Shown here: one piece after another, positions 8,980-16,973 of the stretch | Layout: each line of letters opens with the position of its first letter | Position numbering within the stretch: the stretch's first letter is position 1 | DNA from: JAFMPW01 sp041743085 | GTDB taxonomy: Bacteria; Bacteroidota; Bacteroidia; Flavobacteriales; Flavobacteriaceae | Assembly: GCA_041743085.1 (NCBI GenBank) | Contig: JBGTNL010000116.1 | Coordinates: 1-64,000, forward strand | Direction: 5' to 3' | Length of the DNA: 64,000 bases | Position numbers and translations under genes: made by a program | The notes under the pieces: generated by a model | What the model was told of the DNA's origin: nothing | The model's database searches: none | What the model saw: only the letters and a program-made list of their open reading frames with translations

Positions 8980-10305
8980 ATGAGAAAATTGGAATTGCAT
9001 TGGCAAATCCTGATCGGCATGTTAATGGGTATCCTTTTTGGATTTGGCATGACCTATATTGATTGGGGAAGGGGTTTTGTTGAGGATTGGATCAATCCTT
9101 TTGGGACCATTTTTGTAAAACTCTTAAAACTCATTGCCATTCCGCTCATCTTGGCTTCCCTGATAAAGGGTATTTCGGATTTAAAAGACATTTCCCAGTT
9201 TAGGAATATTGGCGTAAGAACCATCATAATTTACGTCACAACCACGGTGATCGCCATTACTATTGGTCTGCTTTTGGTAAATGTAATTCAGCCGGGGGAA
9301 GGCATTTCCCAGGATACCATTACAAAACTTACGGACACCTATTCCAACGATAGCGGGGTAACTTCAAAACTGGAAGAAGCCTTTAAACAAAGAGAGAGTG
9401 GGCCGCTCCAATTTCTTGAGGATATGATCCCTGACAACGCATTTTATGCAATGAGTAATAACAGCCTGATGCTGCAGGTGATCTTCTTTGCCATATTTCT
9501 TGGAATATCCATGCTTTTGATAGGCGAACAGAAAGCGGAACCGATTAAAAATTTCTTCGATTCCTTAAATGAGATCGTCTTAAAGATGGTGGACCTTATT
9601 ATGCTTACCGCACCTTACGCCGTATTTGCACTATTGGCGGGTGTTGTAGCATCTTCCAGCGATCCGGATCTGCTTTTGGCGCTCCTGAAGTACGCAGGGG
9701 TGGTGGTTCTTGGGCTGGCTTTAATGATTGTATTTTACAGCATCGTAGTCGCTACTTTTACCAGGTACAATCCGCTTACGTTCCTGAATAAAATCAGCCC
9801 TGCACAATTGCTGGCATTTTCTACCAGTTCCAGCGCAGCCACCTTACCGGTTACTATGGAACGGGTAGAAGAACACATCGGGGTCGATAAAGAAGTTTCG
9901 AGCTTTGTGTTGCCGGTAGGGGCAACCATTAATATGGATGGCACGAGCCTGTATCAGGGGGTGGCCGCGGTTTTTATATCACAGGCACTGGGGTTTGATC
10001 TTTCGTTTTCAGCGCAGCTGACCATAGTATTGACTGCCCTGCTCGCGTCTATAGGTTCTGCTGCGGTGCCGGGGGCAGGAATGGTAATGTTGGTCATCGT
10101 ATTGGAAGCCATAGGTTTTCCTCCGGACAAACTGGCTATTGGCCTTGCGTTGATATTCGCCGTAGACAGGCCCTTGGATATGTGTAGGACAGTAGTGAAT
10201 GTTACAGGCGATGCCATGGTTGCAATGATGGTTGCTAAATCCGTGGGTAAATTGGGTAAGCCCAAGGTCAGGAATTGGGATGACAACTATGAGGAAGTGA
10301 AATGA
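8980..10305 (+). CDS. Dicarboxylate/amino acid:cation symporter (DAACS family)
   Basis: The 441-residue membrane protein shows the GltP/GltPh fold: six N-terminal helices, the serine-rich hairpin tip SSSAATLPVTME, the NMDGTSLYQG motif in TM7 and a C-terminal transport core (FAVDRPLDMCRT, VNVTGDA). The family imports glutamate, aspartate or C4-dicarboxylates with Na+ or H+. It lies 74 bases upstream of the ATP-grasp cassette on the same strand, so it could supply an acidic amino acid substrate or recover a product, but co-transcription is an inference. Confidence 0.93.
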   Translation: MRKLELHWQILIGMLMGILFGFGMTYIDWGRGFVEDWINPFGTIFVKLLKLIAIPLILASLIKGISDLKDISQFRNIGVRTIIIYVTTTVIAITIGLLLVNVIQPGEGISQDTITKLTDTYSNDSGVTSKLEEAFKQRESGPLQFLEDMIPDNAFYAMSNNSLMLQVIFFAIFLGISMLLIGEQKAEPIKNFFDSLNEIVLKMVDLIMLTAPYAVFALLAGVVASSSDPDLLLALLKYAGVVVLGLALMIVFYSIVVATFTRYNPLTFLNKISPAQLLAFSTSSSAATLPVTMERVEEHIGVDKEVSSFVLPVGATINMDGTSLYQGVAAVFISQALGFDLSFSAQLTIVLTALLASIGSAAVPGAGMVMLVIVLEAIGFPPDKLAIGLALIFAVDRPLDMCRTVVNVTGDAMVAMMVAKSVGKLGKPKVRNWDDNYEEVK

Positions 10306-10379
10306 GTTAATAGGTTTGGGGTAATGATTCAAAAAGTATGCCGCATTACTCCGAACTTTGAATCAGAAACCTTTGAAAA

Positions 10380-11411
10380 ATGAACATTTGTTTTTTAATG
10401 TATCCCTGGGAGGAGATTAAGCCGGATACCGATACGAGCCTTGTATTCATCCATGAGTGCGTAAGACGCAATCACGGGGTGGCGCTTTGTACACCGGCCA
10501 ATCTCACGATCAGAAATAGTGTTACCAATGCGTTTTGCACGGTTATCAATCGGATGGAAAAAGTCCCGGGAAGCCCCAGATCCTTTTATAAACAGGCTAG
10601 CATCCGGGAAGAAATGCTACCGCTGGCCGGTTTTGACGTGATATTTATGCGGGCCAACCCCCCGCTGGATCCCATAATGTTGAACTTTCTGGATTCCGTA
10701 AAGGACGATGTGTTCATTATGAACTCGCTCCAGGGACTTCGTGAAGCCAATAATAAACTCTACACCGCTGCATTTGGCGATAGCCATAATAATATTATCC
10801 CGGTTACCCATGTTTCTAAGAACAAGGATTACCTGGTACGGCAAATAAAAGAATCGAGGGCGGAAAAAATGATCTTAAAACCATTGAACGGCTATGGCGG
10901 CTCGGGGGTTATTCTGATAGAGAGGGCGGCCATGAGCAATATAAAATCCTTACTGGATTTTTACGTAACCAATTCGGACGGAACGTCTAACTATGTCATA
11001 CTTCAGGAATATATTGAAGGTGCCGATAAGGGCGATATACGGATACTTTTGTTAAACGGTGAACCCATAGGAGCCATGAAGCGTATCCCGGGAACGGATG
11101 ATCACCGTTCCAATGTTTCTGCCGGCGGTTCCGTTGCGAAACACACCTTAACCAAACAAGAAAAGGCGCTCTGCAAGCAAATAGGTCCCAAATTGGTAAA
11201 AGATGGGCTTCATTTTGTTGGGATCGATGTGATAGGCGGGAAACTGGTAGAGGTGAATGTGATGTCACCCGGCGGCGTAACCTATATAAATAAGGTCTAT
11301 AAGACAAAAATCCAGGCGAAGGTGATCGATTTTATTGAAAGCAAGGTCCTGGACAAATTACAAGCTTTTGACAGGCGTTCAAGGCTTAGGAATGAAGTGA
11401 AAAATGCATAA
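10380..11411 (+). CDS. ATP-grasp ligase, glutathione-synthetase/RimK-like
   Basis: The product has 343 residues with an N-terminal Rossmann-like domain and the GshB-type ATP-grasp core: MILKPLNGYGGSGVIL (ATP lysine and glycine loop), LQEYIEG, DIRILLLNGEPIGAMKR, RSNVSAGG and a Mg-binding EVNVMSPGG. Such enzymes form an acyl-phosphate and couple it to an amine, making amide or peptide bonds. It is the first gene of a four-gene cassette, and its end overlaps the next gene by 8 bases, so the two are translationally coupled. A second, divergent ATP-grasp ligase closes the cassette. True glutathione synthesis is unlikely because no gamma-glutamylcysteine ligase is adjacent. Confidence 0.9.
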   Translation: MNICFLMYPWEEIKPDTDTSLVFIHECVRRNHGVALCTPANLTIRNSVTNAFCTVINRMEKVPGSPRSFYKQASIREEMLPLAGFDVIFMRANPPLDPIMLNFLDSVKDDVFIMNSLQGLREANNKLYTAAFGDSHNNIIPVTHVSKNKDYLVRQIKESRAEKMILKPLNGYGGSGVILIERAAMSNIKSLLDFYVTNSDGTSNYVILQEYIEGADKGDIRILLLNGEPIGAMKRIPGTDDHRSNVSAGGSVAKHTLTKQEKALCKQIGPKLVKDGLHFVGIDVIGGKLVEVNVMSPGGVTYINKVYKTKIQAKVIDFIESKVLDKLQAFDRRSRLRNEVKNA

Positions 11412-12231
11412 ACTCTCTCTTGAACAGATTATTTCCAACTTAAAATCGGAGATACCTTTTGACGCGGTTTCCGAGGATTATTCCTTTACGATCCGGGTAG
11501 CGGAATATGTGCCATATATCTGTGGCGCCGTTCACAACGGACATCAATTCAGAAAATCACTATGGGAAAATTGCCTGCATACCGAATTTGAAAGGTGGTA
11601 TGAAGAAGATCCCGCTACCCTGGAAATGGTGCAGGCACATCCAATTGTCATCTCCGGGCGGGATAGCAGATTTGAATACGATCTTAATAGAGATCCGGAA
11701 AATGCGATCTACAAGGATGCCTGGGGCAAACAATTGTGGAAGAAGCCCTTATCTCAAAAGGAACGAGCGCTTAGTTTGCGAAAACACGAGTCCTTTTACA
11801 AAGTGCTTCATGCCCTGGTAGCGCAGCTGGAGAAAAAATATGGAAAGGCCCTGGTTTTTGATATGCACAGCTACAACTGGCAACGATGGGACAGGGATGT
11901 TCCTACCTGGAATTTGGGCACAGCCAATATTGATACGGAGCGATTTGCAACCATTGCCGAAGATTGGAGTAGAAAATTAGGCCAGATCAACTTGCCCGGA
12001 GGTATTCCCTCTACATCAAAAATTAACGATACTTTTCAGGGAAATGGCTATTTTCTTAAGTACATCACACAAAATTTTAGAAATACCCTGGTCCTTGCCA
12101 CGGAAATAGCCAAAGTATATTGCGATGAACTATCAGGGATCATTTATCCGGAAGTGGTGAGATCCGTTGAGGCATACTTGCAGGAAGTGATACCTTTGCA
12201 GGTGAAAGAATTTAGGGAGCAGAATTCATGA
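11404..12231 (+). CDS. N-formylglutamate amidohydrolase family enzyme
   Basis: The 275-residue protein belongs to the FGase family of Zn hydrolases. Visible signatures are the early His/Asn metal or substrate segment HNGHQFRKSLWEN, the acidic/arginine segment ISGRDSRFEYDLNR and DMHSYNWQR, with a later EIAKVYCDE. Characterised members cleave the amide of N-formylglutamate. In this context (between an ATP-grasp ligase and a metallopeptidase) the substrate may be another N-acyl acidic amino acid or the amide made by the ligases; that is inference. The start codon lies inside the end of the preceding gene, and its stop overlaps the next ATG by 4 bases (ATGA). Confidence 0.88.
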   Translation: MHKLSLEQIISNLKSEIPFDAVSEDYSFTIRVAEYVPYICGAVHNGHQFRKSLWENCLHTEFERWYEEDPATLEMVQAHPIVISGRDSRFEYDLNRDPENAIYKDAWGKQLWKKPLSQKERALSLRKHESFYKVLHALVAQLEKKYGKALVFDMHSYNWQRWDRDVPTWNLGTANIDTERFATIAEDWSRKLGQINLPGGIPSTSKINDTFQGNGYFLKYITQNFRNTLVLATEIAKVYCDELSGIIYPEVVRSVEAYLQEVIPLQVKEFREQNS

Positions 12232-14087
12232 TTGAGCAGAAAATTGTCCTAAGGGTTTGTAAAAAGCTGGCCGCTGAAAAACCGGTTCATGAAGAGTTGC
12301 CAAAAAATGGCATCTTGCATTTTGAAAAGTTATTGCCTTATATCTGCATCTACCGGTATAAGGAGCCTGATGGCTATTTCTCCGGATTACTAAGGACCCA
12401 GGCTTCCTATATCATAGTAGATGAATCCGTTGCTATTTCCGATCTCCTGGAAGCGATCTCCGTAACAATTTCAAAGAAGCTCAATGCCTTTCTTATACTC
12501 GAATTATGGCCCATCCGAATGGATCACGAAGCAGAATTTGAAATCTATTGTCCGGAAAACAAGGCTCCGGCGACTATAGCCGCTTTGGACAAGGGGTTTG
12601 GGGAATTGCGTGAAATTTACCCTGAGGTGAGCACTCAGATCATCAATTCATATGACCGGCATCCTCAACATTTGGAAGCGTTGATGGAAATTGACGAATC
12701 AAAGGAATCGGGTGGGTTGCTCATAGGTATTGGAGTTCCTACGCTGTATGAGAGGCAGGAGGAAGAGGAAGTTTATTCGCTTTTTTACCGAAAATTTTAT
12801 ACCAGATTTTCTGAAATCATAAAACGGGCAGCATATGAATTTATAAGAGTGCAAACTTCCAATCCCTTTCACCATTACCTCATGCTCGGTAAGACTATTT
12901 TGGATCAGGTGACAAAAACGTCAGACAGACAACTGGCGATCCTTAGCGAAGGAATGTCCTTTTTGCTTCGTACAACCCCGGTTAACAGTACTTCTGAATG
13001 GAAAAAGTTTCAGAAAAGCAATTTTTCCAAGGAACCTTCTTTTAATTATAGGCTGATTTCACTGGATCCCGAGCTCCAGAAAAGGAAGTTATACGACATT
13101 CCTATAGATCGGGTGGAAGACCCTACCTTAGCCTTTATCTTGAGGGATAAGCGTCTTGAAATAGAAAAACAGCTTACCATGTTGGAGGAGCGGGGAACGG
13201 ATAACTTCAGATTTATCGGGGAAAGCTTATATGGAAGAATTGGGGAAAATGTTATTACCGGGGCCAGAGAAATTCTAGAAGCATTCCCCACACCTGAGGT
13301 CATTGAACCCGTAAATAAATTTAATTGCCACGAGTTTGCCGAAAAGGCATGGGAGGAGATTGATTACTATCAACGTCAATTTCCCGAACTAAAACTTTCA
13401 TTGGAAATCAGAAAAGATGTGGCGGGGATCATGGTCTCGAAAACCAAATTACTGATCAGTGATCAGCTTTCCATGAATAAGGAGAGAACCGATGCGCTCA
13501 TCCAACATGAGATTGCCACGCATATCCTGACCTATTGCAACGGTAAAAACCAACCCCTAAAACAAATGTATGCGGGTTTTGCCGGTTATGATGCCCTGCA
13601 GGAGGGATTGGCCGTTCTGGCGGAATTTCTGGTCGGGGGGCTAACGGTAAACCGGATGCGTATACTCGCAGGCAGGGTTTTGGCCGCAGAATCTATGGTA
13701 ATGGGAGCCGATTTTCTACAGACCTTTGACATGTTAACAGATACCTACAATTTTAACCCCCGTACCGCCTACGACGTAACCATGCGAATTTACAGGGGTG
13801 GCGGTCTCACAAAGGATGCGGTCTATTTAACGGGATTAATGCAGCTTATGGATTATTTAAAAGAAGGGGGGACGCTCGAAACTTTATACTCCGGCAAATT
13901 TAATATCAACCATGTGGCCCTGATCGAGGAATTGCTGCACAGAAATGTTCTTAAAAAACCTATACTGCCCAGATTTCTAAATCGGGAGGATGTAAAACAA
14001 CGTTTAGATCAATTAAGAGAGGGGATAGAGGTAAGCAGTTTGGTGAGTTTGGACGCGGTTTCCAAAAAAGTTAAAAATAAGGTGTAA
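12228..14087 (+). CDS. DUF1704 / QEGLA-motif zinc metallopeptidase
   Basis: The 619-residue protein has a metallopeptidase signature HEIATH at 427-432 followed by QEGLAVLAEF with the Glu at about residue 459. This is the pattern of the DUF1704 family, named for the QEGLA motif. Older annotations call it a flavohemoglobin-expression modulating protein; animal relatives include the tubulin tyrosine carboxypeptidase MATCAP. By family knowledge it is therefore probably a carboxypeptidase-like Zn enzyme. No signal peptide or membrane segment is seen, so it should be cytoplasmic. It is translationally coupled to the amidohydrolase (4-base overlap) and followed by the second ATP-grasp ligase after 93 bases. 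The real substrate is unknown. Confidence 0.85.
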   Translation: MIEQKIVLRVCKKLAAEKPVHEELPKNGILHFEKLLPYICIYRYKEPDGYFSGLLRTQASYIIVDESVAISDLLEAISVTISKKLNAFLILELWPIRMDHEAEFEIYCPENKAPATIAALDKGFGELREIYPEVSTQIINSYDRHPQHLEALMEIDESKESGGLLIGIGVPTLYERQEEEEVYSLFYRKFYTRFSEIIKRAAYEFIRVQTSNPFHHYLMLGKTILDQVTKTSDRQLAILSEGMSFLLRTTPVNSTSEWKKFQKSNFSKEPSFNYRLISLDPELQKRKLYDIPIDRVEDPTLAFILRDKRLEIEKQLTMLEERGTDNFRFIGESLYGRIGENVITGAREILEAFPTPEVIEPVNKFNCHEFAEKAWEEIDYYQRQFPELKLSLEIRKDVAGIMVSKTKLLISDQLSMNKERTDALIQHEIATHILTYCNGKNQPLKQMYAGFAGYDALQEGLAVLAEFLVGGLTVNRMRILAGRVLAAESMVMGADFLQTFDMLTDTYNFNPRTAYDVTMRIYRGGGLTKDAVYLTGLMQLMDYLKEGGTLETLYSGKFNINHVALIEELLHRNVLKKPILPRFLNREDVKQRLDQLREGIEVSSLVSLDAVSKKVKNKV

Positions 14088-14180
14088 AGGACACTTACTG
14101 ATGTTTACCTTACTGGTCTCGAAAGTATAGCGAAAGCTAAATTTTTACTTCTACCTGCTTAAGGATTAAAAAATACCAGT

Positions 14181-15221
14181 ATGAAGATAGCATTTATTAT
14201 TAACGATCACGAAACGGAAAAAGCCAATTTCACCACACCAGCATTAGGCTATGCGGCGTACAAAAGAGAGCACGAGGTGTATTTTATAGGCGTGGGGGAG
14301 CTCGCATACGCTTCTGACGGACACTTATCTGCGCGCTGTAAAACGGTATCCGGCAAGAATTTTAACAACCAGCAGACCTTTTTTAAAGCAGTTGAAAAAG
14401 AGAAATACAAGAGAATCACCTCGGAAGAACTAGATGTCTTATTCCTAAGAAATGACCCTTCGGATGAAATAAATGAAAGGAATTGGGCCCAAAACGCCGC
14501 TTTTATATTTGGGGAGATCGCGATGAGGGACAGGGTGCTTGTCCTTAATCATCCCAGCAGTCTAGCCAGCGCGGTGAACAAGATGTATTTTCAACATTTT
14601 CCTGAAATCCTGCGGCCCAAAACCATCATTACACGCGATCACAAGGAAATAAAAGATTTTTTCAAGCAACAAAAACAAAAAATGATCCTGAAGCCTTTAC
14701 AGGGTTCGGGCGGGACAAATGTTTTTATGATGAATAAGGAAAACGAACACAACCTTACCCAGACCATTGATGCCATCAACCGGGACGGTTATGTGATTGC
14801 GCAGGAATACCTCGCTGAGGCGAAAAATGGGGATACCAGGCTTTTTCTGATGAATGGGGAGCCCCTTCAATCCGAAAATCAATATGCCATTATGCAAAGG
14901 GTGAACGCAACCGGGGATATTAGAAGTAATATACATGTAGGAGGAATGCCCAAAAAGGCAAAAATGACCGATCAGATCCTGGAGCTTGCCGAAATTGTAC
15001 GCCCCAAACTGGTGCAGGACGGTATGTTTTTAGTGGGAATAGACATTGTGGGAGACAAGTTAATGGAAATTAATGTTTTTAGCCCTGGAGGGCTGAACGT
15101 AATGGGACAAATGTACGAAGTTGATTTTTCCACGGAAGTAATTAAATCAATAGAAAAGAAAGTTCAGTATAATAATCTGTATCACAACTATTTATTTAAC
15201 AGCCGATTGGCTACGTTATAG
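14181..15221 (+). CDS. Second ATP-grasp ligase, glutathione-synthetase-like
   Basis: The product has 346 residues, the same fold as the first ligase but clearly divergent. Motifs are MILKPLQGSGGTNVFMM, IAQEYLAEAKNGDTRLFLMN, MQRVNATGDIRSNIHVGG and EINVFSPGGLN. Two different ATP-grasp enzymes in one cassette suggest two successive couplings, or the use of different amine or acid substrates. The stop lies only nine bases before the decayed DUF1206 gene on the other strand, with no clear terminator. Confidence 0.88.
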   Translation: MKIAFIINDHETEKANFTTPALGYAAYKREHEVYFIGVGELAYASDGHLSARCKTVSGKNFNNQQTFFKAVEKEKYKRITSEELDVLFLRNDPSDEINERNWAQNAAFIFGEIAMRDRVLVLNHPSSLASAVNKMYFQHFPEILRPKTIITRDHKEIKDFFKQQKQKMILKPLQGSGGTNVFMMNKENEHNLTQTIDAINRDGYVIAQEYLAEAKNGDTRLFLMNGEPLQSENQYAIMQRVNATGDIRSNIHVGGMPKKAKMTDQILELAEIVRPKLVQDGMFLVGIDIVGDKLMEINVFSPGGLNVMGQMYEVDFSTEVIKSIEKKVQYNNLYHNYLFNSRLATL

Positions 15222-15229
15222 GAATTTCC

Positions 15230-15730
15230 CTATGCGGTAAAGGATCTGTACCTGGCCTTGGCAAACCTATAAACCCCATAACAAATCAGCCCCAGAGCTA
15301 CAATCCCCAGGAGCCAGAGCCCAGAAGCTGTATCTTGCAGAAATGCGAAGGCATCGGCCGTACCTTTCATCTCTCCGGTTAATTGCCAGGCAGATGCCCC
15401 CCGTCAACAAAATATACTTAGCGCTTTCCCTGGATAAAAAAGAGCTGCTGCCTCCGGACTTAGGGGCTCCCAAAAGATATCAACAATTGAAAAAAATCCT
15501 AAGCCAAGATAAAATAGGCCACTTATGAAAAAGCTGATTTGTTTTGCCAGTCCCTTGCCATCAGACCCGATACCTGCGGGATCCTGAATGCTTTGAATGA
15601 ATCTCCAACAGGCCTAGCACATCAGACCAAGGCCCAAAAAAGCCAAAATCACCTTCCCCATTGCCTTGCCAGGGCAAATCTGTTATCTTCTGGACTTACG
15701 CCTGTTGGAGTGCCTGCTGCGCTTACTTAA
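15230..15730 (-). pseudogene. Decayed DUF1206 membrane-protein gene
   Basis: Reading the minus strand in the frame ending with TAG at 15230-15232 gives recognisable DUF1206 repeats. The stretch DPAGIGSDGKGLAKQIS-FFISGLFYLGLGFF is followed by ASGLWLLGIVALGLICYGVY and RFAKARYRSFTA before the stop. DUF1206 proteins contain three such two-helix repeats with exactly these Gly/Tyr/Arg positions. The frame is interrupted by TGA at 15404-15406 and TAG at 15614-15616, and the upstream part is not readable as one frame. About two of three repeats survive, so this is a relic of a ~270-residue inner-membrane protein, not a working gene. Open frames on the plus strand here are shadows. Confidence 0.75.
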
Positions 15731-15881
15731 GAGGCCACTCATAGATATGGATAAAATTTTTATCAGATCAAGCTAGGTAAGGAGAATTTTTGTATCTTAA
15801 TGTGTCTTTTTACGTTGGTGCATATTTACATGAGAACCAACTTTCGGAGACAATCTTGAAGTTAAATATTAAAAAAAAGCT

Positions 15882-16418
15882 ATGAAAAAAAATGTTACGC
15901 TTAACAGAAGCATACTCCTGTCTGCCATCCTCTGTATTGTTGGTATGGCTTGTTCAGAAGAACCTGTTCTTGAGACTCCCGATCAGCTCCATAGTTTAAC
16001 TGCAAAGTCCGCAAATAGCGGTAAACTTAATTTTACCACTTCACTGAAGGGTAATAATGAAGTACCCGTTGTTAATACCAATGCGGCCGGACATGTTAGT
16101 GTTAAAATAAGCAAGGACGAAACATCCCTAGCTTACAAGATCACCGCGGCAAACTTAGATAATGTAACCGCAGCTCATTTCCATGTGGCACCTGCAGGGT
16201 CTAACGGGGGAGTAGTTGCTTTTCTTTATTCAGATCCGAACCAGCCCTCCGGTCCTCAAAATGGGGTGTTGGCCGAAGGAGTAATCACCCAGGCCAATCT
16301 TATTGGTAGTTTGGCCGGAAATTTTGAAGGGTTGCTGGAAGCGATCAGATCCGGGAATGTCTATGTGAATGTGCATTCTACGGACTTTCCTTCCGGGGAA
16401 ATCAGAGGACAACTTTAA
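15882..16418 (+). CDS. CHRD-domain lipoprotein
   Basis: The 178-residue protein has a signal peptide ending in a lipobox (VGMAC) and residues ~50-178 form a CHRD domain. Its markers are LKGNNEVPVVNTNAAGH, the His-rich strand AAHFHVAPAGSNG and the C-terminal YVNVHSTDFPSGEIRGQL. CHRD domains were named from chordin and are found in bacterial secreted proteins; their ligand is generally unknown. It is predicted to be lipid-anchored, facing the periplasm or the outside. It stands alone, with converging transcription from the DCC-family gene. Confidence 0.9.
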   Translation: MKKNVTLNRSILLSAILCIVGMACSEEPVLETPDQLHSLTAKSANSGKLNFTTSLKGNNEVPVVNTNAAGHVSVKISKDETSLAYKITAANLDNVTAAHFHVAPAGSNGGVVAFLYSDPNQPSGPQNGVLAEGVITQANLIGSLAGNFEGLLEAIRSGNVYVNVHSTDFPSGEIRGQL

Positions 16419-16519
16419 GAATGGGTATAAATCCTTTTTGTCAGTTGGCTTCATACGACAACCTAGGTTCTTTGGGCATGAGATGTATCATCTGATGGGA
16501 TCTTATAGAACAAAAACGC

Positions 16520-16933
16520 TTAATTGCTTAAAAATTTAGCCTTCAATTCTGGCGTGGGTACCATGCATCTCTCCTGCCGGCCAAACCATTTGTACCGTTT
16601 CCTGGCCACAATATCATATATCTTATCCCTGATAACCCTGGGGATCCATTCAAAAATAGCCAGCAATTTGTATCCTCCGCCAAAAGATTTCCCGATTTCC
16701 AGGGCAGCTGAGGATTTGGTATAATAGGCAATATTAGGTTCAATAAGAATGATGGAATCTACTGCTGAAGTATCTATTTTTCGTTCTTTAACCAACTGCT
16801 CTCCTATGCCGCTTTGGAGTGGGGCATATCTGAAAACATCCTTTTTATCATGTTTTATTATAAATTGAACCGCACGGTTGCAAAGATTGCATACGCCATC
16901 AAAAAGGATGATTTTGTTATTGTTTTCTAACAT
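16520..16933 (-). CDS. DCC-family thiol-disulfide oxidoreductase (DUF393)
   Basis: The 137-residue protein starts with the family hallmark DGVCNLCNRAVQFI, a CxxC in a thioredoxin-like context, followed by RYAPLQS and a C-terminal RHS-type segment (WIPRVIRDKIYDIVARKRY) typical of DUF393/YuxK proteins. These are small predicted redox proteins whose substrates are not established. It lies 41 bases downstream of the mutS2 stop on the same strand, so read-through transcription is possible. Confidence 0.9.
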   Translation of the reverse strand: MLENNNKIILFDGVCNLCNRAVQFIIKHDKKDVFRYAPLQSGIGEQLVKERKIDTSAVDSIILIEPNIAYYTKSSAALEIGKSFGGGYKLLAIFEWIPRVIRDKIYDIVARKRYKWFGRQERCMVPTPELKAKFLSN

Positions 16934-16973
16934 TACATAAACTCAAAAAATCCGGCTGTCCTATGCCAGCTGC

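Noticed and set aside
10009..10332. Minus-strand open frames across the symporter gene end
   Set aside because: Shadows of the symporter; composition and low-complexity HYHS runs are typical of antisense translation.
15343..15730. Plus-strand open frames in the gap after the second ATP-grasp gene
   Set aside because: The minus strand gives clear DUF1206 repeats, so the plus frames are shadows of the pseudogene.
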